Shown piece after piece: positions 1 through 8,629 of a stretch of DNA of 64,000 nucleotides. This stretch comes from Bacteroidales bacterium UBA7258. Lineage in GTDB: Bacteria > Bacteroidota > Bacteroidia > Bacteroidales > UBA932. The position numbers and the translations under genes are program-made. Positions within the stretch are counted from its first letter, which is position 1. Each line of letters opens with the position of its first letter. The stretch lies in contig DKSK01000010.1 in NCBI GenBank assembly GCA_002472565.1, positions 40,486-104,485 of the forward strand, given 5' to 3'. The notes under the pieces are model-generated. The model searched no databases. It was not told where the DNA came from and saw nothing but the letters and a program-made list of their open reading frames with translations.

Positions 1-31
1 CCTGAGACACCGCCAAGGAGGCCGAGCAGTT

Positions 32-478
32 TCAGCCCTCCCCGATTTCGGCTTCCCCGGCTTCTTCGGTATCGTCTCCGAAATCGTGGTGAATTATTTC
101 GACCCTCATCAGATGAAATATTCTGGTGGGGGTTTTCAGGAATGTGATATCATAACAGCCGAACTCGTTCCACCTCCCGTTCTTATGGTAAGAGGTGACA
201 TAGGAAGGATCGTAGCCAAGGCTCGAGAGCTCGGTCAAGGCAAGCGTGTCCACGCCGATGCGTATCAGCTTGTCCAAAATCGCATAGTTTTTATCCAGAT
301 GGCGCCTTATCCTCTCCCTTATATGGCGGCTGTCCACCCTCTTGCGGTTGTTGAACTCGTTACGGCAGTGCTGGCTGCAGAATTTCTTGTCCGGACGGCC
401 ATATAAGATGACATCCCCGCACTCAAGACATCTCTTGAGGGCCTCCCCTTCGTACATTTTTCTGATTTCCTTGTCCAT
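32..478 (-). CDS. Small zinc-ribbon protein of unknown function
   Basis: A 148-residue protein with an N-terminal zinc-ribbon-like cluster: Cys17 and Cys20 (CLEC) pair with Cys34 and Cys38 (CSQHC), followed by a basic stretch (NNRKR...RHIRERIRRH). The rest is a mixed alpha/beta segment with an acidic tail. No catalytic motif is seen. Small proteins of this type are common in Bacteroidetes and carry no established function; the metal site and basic patch would suit nucleic-acid binding, which is inference. It is transcribed away from the SSB gene, so the two may share the roughly 340-bp divergent region. The start is the first ATG of the frame. Confidence 0.75.
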   Translation of the reverse strand: MDKEIRKMYEGEALKRCLECGDVILYGRPDKKFCSQHCRNEFNNRKRVDSRHIRERIRRHLDKNYAILDKLIRIGVDTLALTELSSLGYDPSYVTSYHKNGRWNEFGCYDITFLKTPTRIFHLMRVEIIHHDFGDDTEEAGEAEIGEG

Positions 479-819
479 AGTCTTCGTTTTTGTTTTTCGA
501 AATATCGCGATGAGATTTTGAAAAGCCTCGGAATAGTGGCTCCAGATCTTCAGATTTTACGATTTTTTAATTTTTCCAACCGCTTCCTCGAAGGTTAAGA
601 TTAATCTTTGCCTCTTCAGAAAAATCTTAACATCGGTGACACGGAAGTAGTTTTTCTTAACATTCGGCCGGATTCTTTTAAAAATCGTAAAAAGTTCTGT
701 CAGTACGGACCACTTTTGTCGGACAGGGCATCTTTTGGACTTTCTTTGTCCTGTCCACAAGGCGCGCAAACATGGTGGAACCGTACCGGCCGATGCCGGC
801 AATATCAAAAGAAGAAAAG
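479..819. other. Divergent intergenic region
   Basis: About 340 bp between the zinc-ribbon gene (leftward) and ssb (rightward). It is AT-rich in its left two thirds. I see no convincing TAnnTTTG element; the closest on the plus strand is AATCTTTG near position 603. It holds the long-range inverted repeat listed separately. Short open frames on both strands here have no coding character. Confidence 0.6.
555..692. repeat. Widely spaced inverted repeat upstream of ssb
   Basis: The 16-mer TTTTACGATTTTTTAA at 555-570 is almost the reverse complement of TTTAAAAATCGTAAAA at 677-692 (one position out of step). The arms lie 106 bp apart in the divergent promoter region. They could be paired binding sites or a long-range RNA stem; their AT-richness keeps confidence low. 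Confidence 0.4.
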
Positions 820-1194
820 ATGGAATACATCAACAAGATTGAAGTCCAGGGTACAGTGGGAAATGTCCGGACCCAAGAATTCGACAGAGGCGAGGGCAAT
901 CCTGCCAGTAAGGTGGCGCACGTGTCCATAGTCACGAATTTCGTCTACAAAGGCCACGGAGGTGAAGCGGTGATCGAGACTACCTGGCACAACGTGGACA
1001 TCTGGAACCGTAAAAGTTCCGACATTGACGTAGACCAGATCCAGAAGGGACAGATTCTGCACGTATTAGGCCGCGTCCGGATCAGAAAATTCCTCAACGA
1101 GAGCGGAGAGGCCAGAGACATCTACGAAATAGTGGCTCAAAGCTGGTCCATCGTGGATGGCAAAGAACAGATACGTCCGACTCAGGAAATCTAG
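820..1194 (+). CDS. ssb: Single-stranded DNA-binding protein, short paralogue
   Basis: A 124-residue single OB-fold protein (MEYINKIEVQGTVGNV..., then a conserved WHNVDIW and a GQILHVLGRVRIR strand) of the SSB family, which coats single-stranded DNA in replication and repair. The ATG at 820 is chosen because the OB fold begins directly there and AGAAGAAAAG lies just upstream; an earlier in-frame ATG at 772 would add 16 residues without family character. The protein stops right after the OB fold (..GKEQIRPTQEI) and lacks the acidic C-terminal tip ending in Phe that housekeeping SSBs use to recruit partners. It is therefore probably an accessory SSB. The fimbrial locus begins 21 bp downstream, so read-through is possible. 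Confidence 0.85.
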   Translation: MEYINKIEVQGTVGNVRTQEFDRGEGNPASKVAHVSIVTNFVYKGHGGEAVIETTWHNVDIWNRKSSDIDVDQIQKGQILHVLGRVRIRKFLNESGEARDIYEIVAQSWSIVDGKEQIRPTQEI

Positions 1195-1220
1195 GTTATG
1201 AAGAAAATCTAGACTATGAA
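1185..1220 (+). repeat. 18-bp tandem duplication across ssb stop and next start
   Basis: Positions 1185-1202 and 1203-1220 are two imperfect copies (15 of 18 identical). Each carries ATCTAG and a TATGAA start context. Copy 1 holds the ssb stop codon and an ATG at 1198 that opens a five-codon frame, MKKI-stop (1198-1212); copy 2 holds that stop and the ATG of the OmpA-like gene at 1216. The arrangement could couple translation of the two genes. Confidence 0.65.
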
Positions 1221-3165
1221 AAGGCTCATTCTGATTCTGGCGATGGCAGCCACCCTTTCTGCCTGCTCGGCCCAGCGAAAAATCACGCAGATGAGAGAAT
1301 CCGGGCTCACCGCCAGGCTCTCTCTGCCATCCGAGGTGGATGAGAAGCCCCGCCCGGAGCTCAAGGTCGGCACAGTGAAGCGGGACACCCTGAAAGTCAG
1401 GGATTCGGAGGGCAATGAAATGCTGATCATGAAGGCGGTAAAAGACGAGAATGGAGAGATGGTGGCAACGGACGTCATCGACGCCGCCGTGGTCACCGCC
1501 AGATTCAGAAATGTGGCCGAAAGACACGGAAGAGTGGATATCTGCTTCGACGTGACCGTCCCGAAGGCGATGGAGAGCAGCCGCTGGCAGCTGCGTTTCT
1601 ATCCGGTGATGAGAATCTTGGGAGACAGCCTGATGCTTGATCCCGTCATCATCACGGGAAGAGAGTACCGGAGAGCACAGCTGAGAGGTTACGAACAGTA
1701 CCGGCACTTTCTCTCTACGATAATCACAGATTCGGCAAAGCTCGTTGACATTTTCCAGCTGGAGAACTTTCTGAGAAGGAACATACCAGAGATCTACGCC
1801 TTCAAGACCGATTCCTCCTTAGTCAGCGACGAGGACTTCGCCTCGGCCTATGGGGTGAACGAAAAACAGGCGGTCGACCATTACGCCAGACGTTTCCGGA
1901 TATGGCGGAACGAACGGAGAATCGGGAGAAAAGAGGCCATGTTCCGCAGATTCGTAAAAGTTCCTATCGATAAGGAGGGACTGCGGCTGGATACCGTTCT
2001 CGTCAATTCCGACGAAGATTTCGTCTACTCTTATGTCCAGACCATCGTGACGAGGCCGAAGCTGAGGAAGGTCGGCATCGAGCTCTCAGGAGAGATTTAT
2101 GAACAGGACCGGAAGGTCTACCATATTCCGGAGAGCGAACCTCTGACTTTCTATATCAGCAGTCTGAGCACGCTGGTCGACGAGACGGAAAGGTACCTGA
2201 GCCAGGTCGTCGAAAGGAAGGCCGAAGCCAACACCGCCTGCTACATCGAGTTCTCCAAGGCAAGATCAGACATCGAAACTGGACTTGGGCACAACGCCGA
2301 AGAAACCGGGAGGATAAAGGCCAATCTAACTTCTCTGCTTGAGAACAAGACCTACGATCTTGACTCCATCGTGGTCACGGCTTCCTGTTCTCCGGAAGGA
2401 GGGCTGAGCTACAACACCGAGCTGTCTCAGAGGCGAGCCGAAGCTGTGTCAGCCTACTTCAGGAAGTACATGCGTCACTGTTTGGACTCTCTCAGACGGG
2501 AAGAAGGAATCGTGATGGACCTTAGCGGGGACTATGAAGGCCTCACAGATGTTTCTTCGATACCTTTCATCTCTAGAAGCAATCCGGAGAACTGGACTTT
2601 TCTTGACCATCTGGTGGAGACAGACGATTCTCTCGGGCAGGATGAAAAGGCGGCTTACGTCCGGCTTTCCAGCCTTAGCGATCCGGATGAGAGGGAAAGG
2701 GAGATGAGACTTCTCCCGAGCTACAGATATCTTAGAGAGAAACTCTATCCACGTCTCCGCATCGTAGCTTTCGACTTTCACCTCCACCGTAGAGGCATGG
2801 TCAAGGACACCGTCCACACTACGGTCCTCGACACCGCCTACGCAAGAGGCGTCCAGGCTATCCGTGACCGGGACTACTCCACCGCGGTCAAACTTCTCAG
2901 TCCTTACCGCGACTTTAACACCGCCGTCGCCTACTGCGCCCTGGACAGAAACGCAAGTGCGATGGATATTCTCAACGGCCTGGAGAAGACCGGAAAGGTC
3001 CTCTACATGATGGCCCTGCTCTACAGCCGCTCAGGCGACGACCAGGCCGCCGTCCAGTGCTACATGGATGCCTGTTCGAAAGACAGGGCCTTCGTTAGCA
3101 GGGGCAACCTGGATCCTGAAATCTCGGTACTCATAAAGAAGTATACATTAAACAAAGATATCTGA
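1216..3165 (+). CDS. OmpA-like outer-membrane lipoprotein, first gene of fimbrial locus
   Basis: A 649-residue lipoprotein: signal peptide with lipobox ending at Cys17 (TLSAC). After a beta-rich N-terminal half comes an OmpA/MotB-like peptidoglycan-binding region around residues 390-420 (VVTASCSPEGGLSYNTELSQRRAEAVSAYF) and a helical, TPR-like C-terminus (about 530-630). Proteins of this make-up are found in Bacteroidales fimbrial clusters and are thought to anchor or assemble the fimbria at the outer membrane; that role is inferred here from context. It is followed 9 bp later by the fimbrillin gene, and the next two genes are equally close, so the four form an operon. Family is recognised only in outline. 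Confidence 0.7.
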   Translation: MKRLILILAMAATLSACSAQRKITQMRESGLTARLSLPSEVDEKPRPELKVGTVKRDTLKVRDSEGNEMLIMKAVKDENGEMVATDVIDAAVVTARFRNVAERHGRVDICFDVTVPKAMESSRWQLRFYPVMRILGDSLMLDPVIITGREYRRAQLRGYEQYRHFLSTIITDSAKLVDIFQLENFLRRNIPEIYAFKTDSSLVSDEDFASAYGVNEKQAVDHYARRFRIWRNERRIGRKEAMFRRFVKVPIDKEGLRLDTVLVNSDEDFVYSYVQTIVTRPKLRKVGIELSGEIYEQDRKVYHIPESEPLTFYISSLSTLVDETERYLSQVVERKAEANTACYIEFSKARSDIETGLGHNAEETGRIKANLTSLLENKTYDLDSIVVTASCSPEGGLSYNTELSQRRAEAVSAYFRKYMRHCLDSLRREEGIVMDLSGDYEGLTDVSSIPFISRSNPENWTFLDHLVETDDSLGQDEKAAYVRLSSLSDPDEREREMRLLPSYRYLREKLYPRLRIVAFDFHLHRRGMVKDTVHTTVLDTAYARGVQAIRDRDYSTAVKLLSPYRDFNTAVAYCALDRNASAMDILNGLEKTGKVLYMMALLYSRSGDDQAAVQCYMDACSKDRAFVSRGNLDPEISVLIKKYTLNKDI

Positions 3166-3174
3166 TTTTCAATA

Positions 3175-4161
3175 ATGACAAGAAACAAAATGATTACGGG
3201 GATGGCGGTCCTTCTGCTCGCCGCCCTCGCCTGCAATAAAGAAGAAGCCGCGGTCCGCACGGAAAAAGAAGCCGCGGTCCGCTTTCCGGTCACAATCTCA
3301 ATCGGTGTGGAAGGCGCCACAAAGGTCAGCGGAGAAGGCGCTTCGGAAGATAAGGTGAACAAGGTCTACGCCTACGCCTTCAGAAATGACGGCAGTCTCG
3401 ACGCAGAAGGATCTGCCGAGGCCGGGAGCCTGAGCCTGGACTGCACCAGCGCCGCTAAGACCTTCGCCGTACTGGTCAACGGAAAAGGAGACAAACCAGT
3501 CATGAAGAGTCTGTCAGTCTTCCGCGGCTATGTTTCCGACCTCTCCGACAACATCCCGGCTTCAAGTTTCGTTATGAGTGGTCAGGCAAGTCCCTCGTCG
3601 GTGAGTCCGGGTGCAAAGATAGGGATCAGCGCGAAGAGGCTTGTGGGGAAAGTCACTGTCAGCGAGGTGAAGGCTGCCTTCACCAGCAGTACCTACCAAA
3701 AAATGCTCACCGAAGGGAAGATAAAGGTGACCGGAATGTATCTTAGAAACGTGGCCACAAGGGCCAGGCTCGACTGGTCTGTTGCTGGGGATCCGGCTCT
3801 TGCCTACAAAAACGGGCATGAGAGCGCCAACGCCGTCTATGACCCTCTCTGCTATGAAAGTCTCAACACGAGTCTGTCTGCGATCTCTCCCGGCGCGCAC
3901 ACCTTCTACTTCTATCCGAACCCGGATGCTTCGAATGCCACCAGATTCATTCTGGAAGTCACTTTCGACGGGAAAAAGACTTATTATCCGATAAAGATAG
4001 CGGATCAGGTCAAGGCGAACACTCATTACAAGATCACCAGGCTGACCATCACAAGAGCTGGATCTGACAGCCCTTCGACCGATGTTTCCACAGGCACCTA
4101 CACTTGCGAGGTCTCTGTCGCCCCTTGGGAAGACGGAGGTTCTACGACACCGACAATTTGA
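3175..4161 (+). CDS. Major fimbrillin, FimA/Mfa1-like type V pilin
   Basis: A 328-residue lipoprotein precursor: signal peptide and lipobox at Cys20 (LAALAC), then a short linker with two AAVR motifs (Arg28 and Arg36), then a beta-rich pilin body beginning FPVTISIG. The C-terminus has the EVSVAPWEDG strand typical of Bacteroidales fimbrillins, followed by a short flexible tail. In the family the lipidated precursor reaches the outer surface, an arginine-specific protease removes the N-terminus, and strand exchange polymerises the subunits; the Arg residues here fit that scheme. The neighbouring Mfa2-like and DUF4906 genes support the call. Which of the FimA or Mfa1 branches it belongs to cannot be decided by eye. 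Confidence 0.8.
   Translation: MTRNKMITGMAVLLLAALACNKEEAAVRTEKEAAVRFPVTISIGVEGATKVSGEGASEDKVNKVYAYAFRNDGSLDAEGSAEAGSLSLDCTSAAKTFAVLVNGKGDKPVMKSLSVFRGYVSDLSDNIPASSFVMSGQASPSSVSPGAKIGISAKRLVGKVTVSEVKAAFTSSTYQKMLTEGKIKVTGMYLRNVATRARLDWSVAGDPALAYKNGHESANAVYDPLCYESLNTSLSAISPGAHTFYFYPNPDASNATRFILEVTFDGKKTYYPIKIADQVKANTHYKITRLTITRAGSDSPSTDVSTGTYTCEVSVAPWEDGGSTTPTI
3242..3282 (+). repeat. Direct repeat in the fimbrillin propeptide
   Basis: AAGAAGCCGCGGTCCGC occurs twice, at 3242-3258 and 3266-3282, a 24-bp (8-codon) in-frame period. It duplicates the KEAAVR segment, so the precursor carries two candidate Arg cleavage sites in front of the first beta strand. Confidence 0.85.
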
Positions 4162-4166
4162 TCTCT

Positions 4167-4937
4167 ATGAGAAGGACAGTACTTATTCTGGCCGCAGTCC
4201 TGGCCGTTCCCTCTTGTTCCATCACGGAAGAGAGGGACGGCTGCCTTTGCCGGCTTACAGTAGAGCTGTCCGAAGCCGCCGATGTCCATTCCGGCGAAGA
4301 AATGAGATTCACTCTCTGGAATGACAGCGGCGAGCTGGAAAAAGAAGAAGTCTTTCTTAGCGAGGGACGCCGCAATATGCTGCGCCATATTCCAAAAGGG
4401 ACTGTCGAACTCTCGGCGGTCACCGGTCTCAGATCGGGAATCTACGAGGACTCGAGAATCTTGGTGCCCGAAGGTCAGGCGGCCGACAGCATCTTCGCCT
4501 ATCATTCGGTGATCGATGCCGGCGGGGAAACGGCCAGAGATACGATCAGACTTGCCAAACAATACTCAGCCATCGACATTCAAATGTCAGGCTGGATACC
4601 AGGCTACGGAATCAGCATCCGCGGAGACTATTGCGGGCTGTCTCTCGAAGGAATGAAACCTCTGCGCGGCAAGTTTTCCGCCAGGGCGCAGATGATTTCA
4701 GACGGATTTTTCAGGACTTTCGTCCCCAGACAAGGAGATACCGGCCTTGAACTCGTCCTGGACTTCGAAGGTAAGCATGTCAAGGTCTTCCCCGTGGGAA
4801 AGATCATCGGCAAGTCCATGGACTGGACAAAAACCGATCTCGACGATTTCTACATACTCATCGACTTCGCCCTTGCCAAGATAGACATCACCATCCGCGG
4901 CTGGGAGACCGGCAGCGAAAGGGAGGTCTCATTCTAA
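4167..4937 (+). CDS. Mfa2/FimB-family fimbrial anchor subunit
   Basis: A 256-residue lipoprotein, lipobox at Cys17 (AVPSCS) followed by the ERDGCLCRLTVEL motif typical of the FimB/Mfa2 family. In Porphyromonas these proteins cap and anchor the fimbria and limit its length. The ATG at 4167 is preferred to an in-frame upstream ATG at 4104 because it gives a clean signal peptide and lies 5 bp after the fimbrillin stop. Internal motifs such as GYGISIRGDYCGL and the closing DITIRGWETGSE resemble family strands. It sits between the fimbrillin and the DUF4906 gene. Confidence 0.82.
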   Translation: MRRTVLILAAVLAVPSCSITEERDGCLCRLTVELSEAADVHSGEEMRFTLWNDSGELEKEEVFLSEGRRNMLRHIPKGTVELSAVTGLRSGIYEDSRILVPEGQAADSIFAYHSVIDAGGETARDTIRLAKQYSAIDIQMSGWIPGYGISIRGDYCGLSLEGMKPLRGKFSARAQMISDGFFRTFVPRQGDTGLELVLDFEGKHVKVFPVGKIIGKSMDWTKTDLDDFYILIDFALAKIDITIRGWETGSEREVSF

Positions 4938-4959
4938 GGCGGCCTAAATAAGAATACAA

Positions 4960-7848
4960 ATGGAAAAGAAAAGAATATTAACGGCTTTGCTCTTCGCCTT
5001 CTTGTCCGTCTCCTGCACCCATGAGAAGGACGACATCATCAGGGTGCCGCGGAATCCCGGAGAAGAAGACAGACGTGAAGAGTATGAAGTCCGGCTCAGC
5101 GTAGAGGGAGATTTTCTCTCCCCTTCAAGAGGCATGGAGGGAACGAGGAGTTCCGCTTTCGCCCGGGGAGAGAGTGACGTGACGGACTTCAACATCTTCG
5201 CCTATTCTTCCGACGGGACTCTCTACTCTTCGCTCTACTGTTCTTCCACCGAGCCAAGCTGCAAGATAAAGCTGGACCAGAACAGGACCTACCGCTTCTA
5301 CGCGCTGGCTAATCTCGGAAAAGTGGAAGCGCCATTTCGCGAAGCTGACTTGAAAGCCCTGAGCGTGAAACTTCCTGGCGGGGAAGCCTTGACGGAAGGT
5401 CTTCCGATGTCCTGCTCTGAAAGTCTCACACAGATGCCAAGCCACGACTCCCCTATCAGACTCAAGATGAGGAGACTGGTGTCTAAGGTCAGCTTTTCAC
5501 TGGATGTTTCGGCTCTCGAATATGGGGCTCTTGAGCTGAGTTCCGTGAGAGTGCTCGGAGCGAACGGCCGTCTCTCCCCATTCGGCGAGAGCCGCGCCGG
5601 AGGTAATTCAGACATCATTGCCGGGGACGAAGCCTCCCCTTCAGACCTCTCCGCCTTAAGAGAGGGAGGAGAAATGACTTTTTATGTGCCCGAAAATCTC
5701 CAGGGTAAACTCCTCCAGGGTAACACAGACCCTTGGAAGAAGGTGCCGGAGCAGATCGGGGATAAAGCGGGAAAGTGCACCTACCTTGAAGTCAAAGGCA
5801 AATATTTCAGTGACGGCTCCCTGCTCGGCGACATCACCTACAGATTCTACATAGGAGCTGATGAGTGCTCCGATTTCAATGTAGAGGGCAACAACAGCTA
5901 CGTCATCACCCTGAAGCTTACGCCATCCGGAACATGGATGGAGGGATCTTGGAAGGTGAGCCGCGGCGAGTGGAACGATGCCCGGAGCATCTCCATAAGT
6001 CCCGCTCTCTTGCTCCTGGACAAGAGGAGCGACGGTTCCTCCGGTTCGTTCACGATATCAGTCCCGGACGGCTGCCATTTCAAGGTCAAGGCGGACCTCG
6101 ACAAGATGTCAAGAATGAGGCTATCCTACAGTCTCAGCGGGAAGAAACTCACCGTTAAGGCGGAAGGTGACGCGGTCACCGGGATCGATTTTCCTATAAT
6201 TGTGGAGACTTGGGACGGACGCTGGGCCGATACCGCCATGGTAAGGGTAAAGGATGCGGCCAACGTTCTGGATGTCCAATGGGGAGGAAAAGGCTGCCCG
6301 ACATACATAGCGGACAAGGGGCTTCTGCTGGTGGGTAACGTTGACGAGGGGGCAGGTGCAGGCTGTTCTTTTGATGCTGAGGCGGAAGTAACCGAATCCG
6401 AGGGCTTCTCGATTGAGCCTGCCGGGGATCAGTCCGGGAAAAAGGCCTTCACTCTGACTTTGCGCAAGCCCGGCCTTAAGACAATTTACATCTCGACTTC
6501 TTCCGGCCAGAGAGCGTCAATCAAGCTTGAAGCTAAGGCTCCGAAACTTGTCACAAACATAAGTTCTTCTGGGCTCTCCGCCGACGGAAGCAGGCTTTCC
6601 TTCAACACGGCATACTTTTCCGAAAACGACTCCCGTCTGAGCCCCGGCACCGATTTCGACCAGGCCCTTTATGATGAATTGCTTGCGCCTTCGGTTTCAT
6701 TCAGGAATTCGTCCGACGCCTCGATGTTCATCACGGCGACGGCATCCGGTGCGGAGGTATCCCGTTTCAAGTCCGGAGACAGGAGTATCGAAGACTTCTA
6801 CGGAGAAAGCCACGCTGGGACCCTTCTGATAAGTCCGGCGGACGCCTCTCTGTCAAGCTTTACCGGCACGAGTGAGCTGAGGCTCTGGATAAAGAATCCT
6901 TTCCCGGCTTTCTCCGCCGCTAAGACTCTGGCAAGGATAGACAACCTCCTGGCCTTCGGGGAGGAGGCATCCAAGGTCAGTCTCGACACAAACCACGGCC
7001 AGGTTCTAAGACCCGGAGGAAGCCTGACAATCAGTACCGGCACTGCCTCCTTCGACGTCGATCCGTCATCGGTTATCGTAAGCGGACAGGCTTCGGACCT
7101 CGAAATCACAGGTTCATCGGCCAGAAGCTTTACGATCCAGGCCTCTGGTGTCAGAGAAAGGCTCACCGCCGGGAAAGTCACTCTCAAAGCCTGCGTCAAG
7201 AACAAAATCTCAGGGGAGAGCACAGAGCCGGTTCCGATCGGTGTACTCGAAGCATATGTCCACAGCGATGTCGGCTGCACTATAATCGGAGTCGAGAAGA
7301 ATCCGTCCAGAACAAAAGACAAGAGCTACATGGTAGCCGTTGACTTCGGCCACGGCAAGACTGACGCTGGATTGAAGGATGTGGCCTCCAGACTCTATTT
7401 CCATGAAGGTTTCTCCTCCTCAAAGCTCTATGTCAAGAATGAAGTCAGCACCATGAGACAATACTACGTAGACATGGCGAACAACATGAGCCTGTATAAC
7501 TTGGGCAACAGAACCTTCTCAAAACTTGACGAGAACGAAATCAAACAAAAATTCAACTATCTCTACTACGAGGTGCCTTCAGGCTTGTCCGCGGCGGGCG
7601 GACTGCTCTACAAGGCCTGCAACGTTGACATGATGGGAGAAAATAACATGACTGGGTCAAGGTACAAGGAATTGAAGCCCGGCGTGTATGAGTTCTACTG
7701 CGGTTCTTCGGACTGCAAGAGCGAAACGGCTGAGGGCAGGACCGTCATCTATGTCAGTTTGGAAGGGGCCGCGGACTCTTCCGGAAAAGGATATTACGTA
7801 ATCCACCGGACAGAAGATCTGTTCGGTGGAAAGGGATGGTTGAAATGA
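4960..7848 (+). CDS. DUF4906-type large fimbria-associated lipoprotein, probable tip or adhesin
   Basis: A 962-residue lipoprotein: lipobox at Cys19 (LSVSC). The first 350 residues are fimbrillin-like, including FYVPENLQG and YRFYIGADECSDFNVEGNNSYVIT-type motifs that mark DUF4906 proteins of Bacteroidales fimbrial clusters. The remaining 600 residues are predicted beta-sandwich repeats rich in Ser, Thr and Gly, ending in a distinct domain with TMRQYYVDMANNM and a Cys-containing segment. Minor subunits of this size are usually tip proteins, so an adhesin role is inferred. It ends 18 bp before the convergent cysH. No specific ligand can be proposed. Confidence 0.72.
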   Translation: MEKKRILTALLFAFLSVSCTHEKDDIIRVPRNPGEEDRREEYEVRLSVEGDFLSPSRGMEGTRSSAFARGESDVTDFNIFAYSSDGTLYSSLYCSSTEPSCKIKLDQNRTYRFYALANLGKVEAPFREADLKALSVKLPGGEALTEGLPMSCSESLTQMPSHDSPIRLKMRRLVSKVSFSLDVSALEYGALELSSVRVLGANGRLSPFGESRAGGNSDIIAGDEASPSDLSALREGGEMTFYVPENLQGKLLQGNTDPWKKVPEQIGDKAGKCTYLEVKGKYFSDGSLLGDITYRFYIGADECSDFNVEGNNSYVITLKLTPSGTWMEGSWKVSRGEWNDARSISISPALLLLDKRSDGSSGSFTISVPDGCHFKVKADLDKMSRMRLSYSLSGKKLTVKAEGDAVTGIDFPIIVETWDGRWADTAMVRVKDAANVLDVQWGGKGCPTYIADKGLLLVGNVDEGAGAGCSFDAEAEVTESEGFSIEPAGDQSGKKAFTLTLRKPGLKTIYISTSSGQRASIKLEAKAPKLVTNISSSGLSADGSRLSFNTAYFSENDSRLSPGTDFDQALYDELLAPSVSFRNSSDASMFITATASGAEVSRFKSGDRSIEDFYGESHAGTLLISPADASLSSFTGTSELRLWIKNPFPAFSAAKTLARIDNLLAFGEEASKVSLDTNHGQVLRPGGSLTISTGTASFDVDPSSVIVSGQASDLEITGSSARSFTIQASGVRERLTAGKVTLKACVKNKISGESTEPVPIGVLEAYVHSDVGCTIIGVEKNPSRTKDKSYMVAVDFGHGKTDAGLKDVASRLYFHEGFSSSKLYVKNEVSTMRQYYVDMANNMSLYNLGNRTFSKLDENEIKQKFNYLYYEVPSGLSAAGGLLYKACNVDMMGENNMTGSRYKELKPGVYEFYCGSSDCKSETAEGRTVIYVSLEGAADSSGKGYYVIHRTEDLFGGKGWLK

Positions 7849-7866
7849 GTATTTCAGGTAATATGC

Positions 7867-8625
7867 TTACTTGCGGACATGCAGGCCGCATTCACGGTGA
7901 TCGGGATCCTCCCACCACCAGCGTCCTGAGCGGATGTCCTCGCCGCTCTTCACAGCCCTGGTGCAAGGCTGGCAGCCGATGCTCGGAAAGCCCTTGTCAT
8001 GCAGCTTATTGTAAGGAACGGCCTTGTCCTTGACATAGGTCTTCACATCAGTCTCCTCGAAGAGGATGAGAGGGTTGAGCTTAATCACGTCGTCGGCGGA
8101 ATCATACTCGACCATCTGCATGGCTGAGCGGGTGACAGACTGAGAACGGCGCAGGCCGCAGACCCAGACTTCGACGCCCTGAAGCGCCCTTTTGAGGGGT
8201 TCCACCTTGCGGACGTTGCAGCATAGGTGGCGGAGCTCCGGCGAATCATAAAAGCAGTTGATCCCGTGCTCTCGCACCATCTCCTGGACCTTGTGATAGT
8301 CAGGGAAGAAGACTTCTATCTTGATTCCGTACTGCATGTTGGTCCTGTCTAACACGTCATAGGTTTCAGGGAAGCAGCGACCGGTATCAAGAGTGAAAAT
8401 CCGCACCTCGTCCCCGACTTTCCACCCTTCTTCAGAGCAGATGCCGCAGATCATGTCGGTAATCACCTGATCCTCGTAGCTGAGGCTTGATGAGAGAGCC
8501 ACATGTCCGGGGAACTCACCGATGAAGAAGCGCAGGGCTTCCTTCGGGTCTTTCTCCATGAACTTCCTGTTCATTTCGGCCGCATAGGCCTTCTTCTCCT
8601 CGAGGGAAAGGTTCTTGATCGTCAT
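7867..8625 (-). CDS. cysH: Adenylyl-sulfate (APS) reductase, thioredoxin-dependent type
   Basis: A 252-residue CysH-family enzyme that reduces activated sulfate to sulfite. It has Cys135-Cys136 (HLCCNVRK), Cys218 and Cys221 (GCQPC), the ligand set of the [4Fe-4S] cluster found in APS reductases, and the C-terminal ECGLH motif with catalytic Cys246. E. coli-type PAPS reductases lack the four cluster cysteines, so APS is the likely substrate. It follows cysN by 4 bp and is the last gene of a cysD-cysN-cysH operon. No APS kinase (cysC) is present here, which fits direct use of APS. Confidence 0.93.
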   Translation of the reverse strand: MTIKNLSLEEKKAYAAEMNRKFMEKDPKEALRFFIGEFPGHVALSSSLSYEDQVITDMICGICSEEGWKVGDEVRIFTLDTGRCFPETYDVLDRTNMQYGIKIEVFFPDYHKVQEMVREHGINCFYDSPELRHLCCNVRKVEPLKRALQGVEVWVCGLRRSQSVTRSAMQMVEYDSADDVIKLNPLILFEETDVKTYVKDKAVPYNKLHDKGFPSIGCQPCTRAVKSGEDIRSGRWWWEDPDHRECGLHVRK

Positions 8626-8629
8626 GGCC

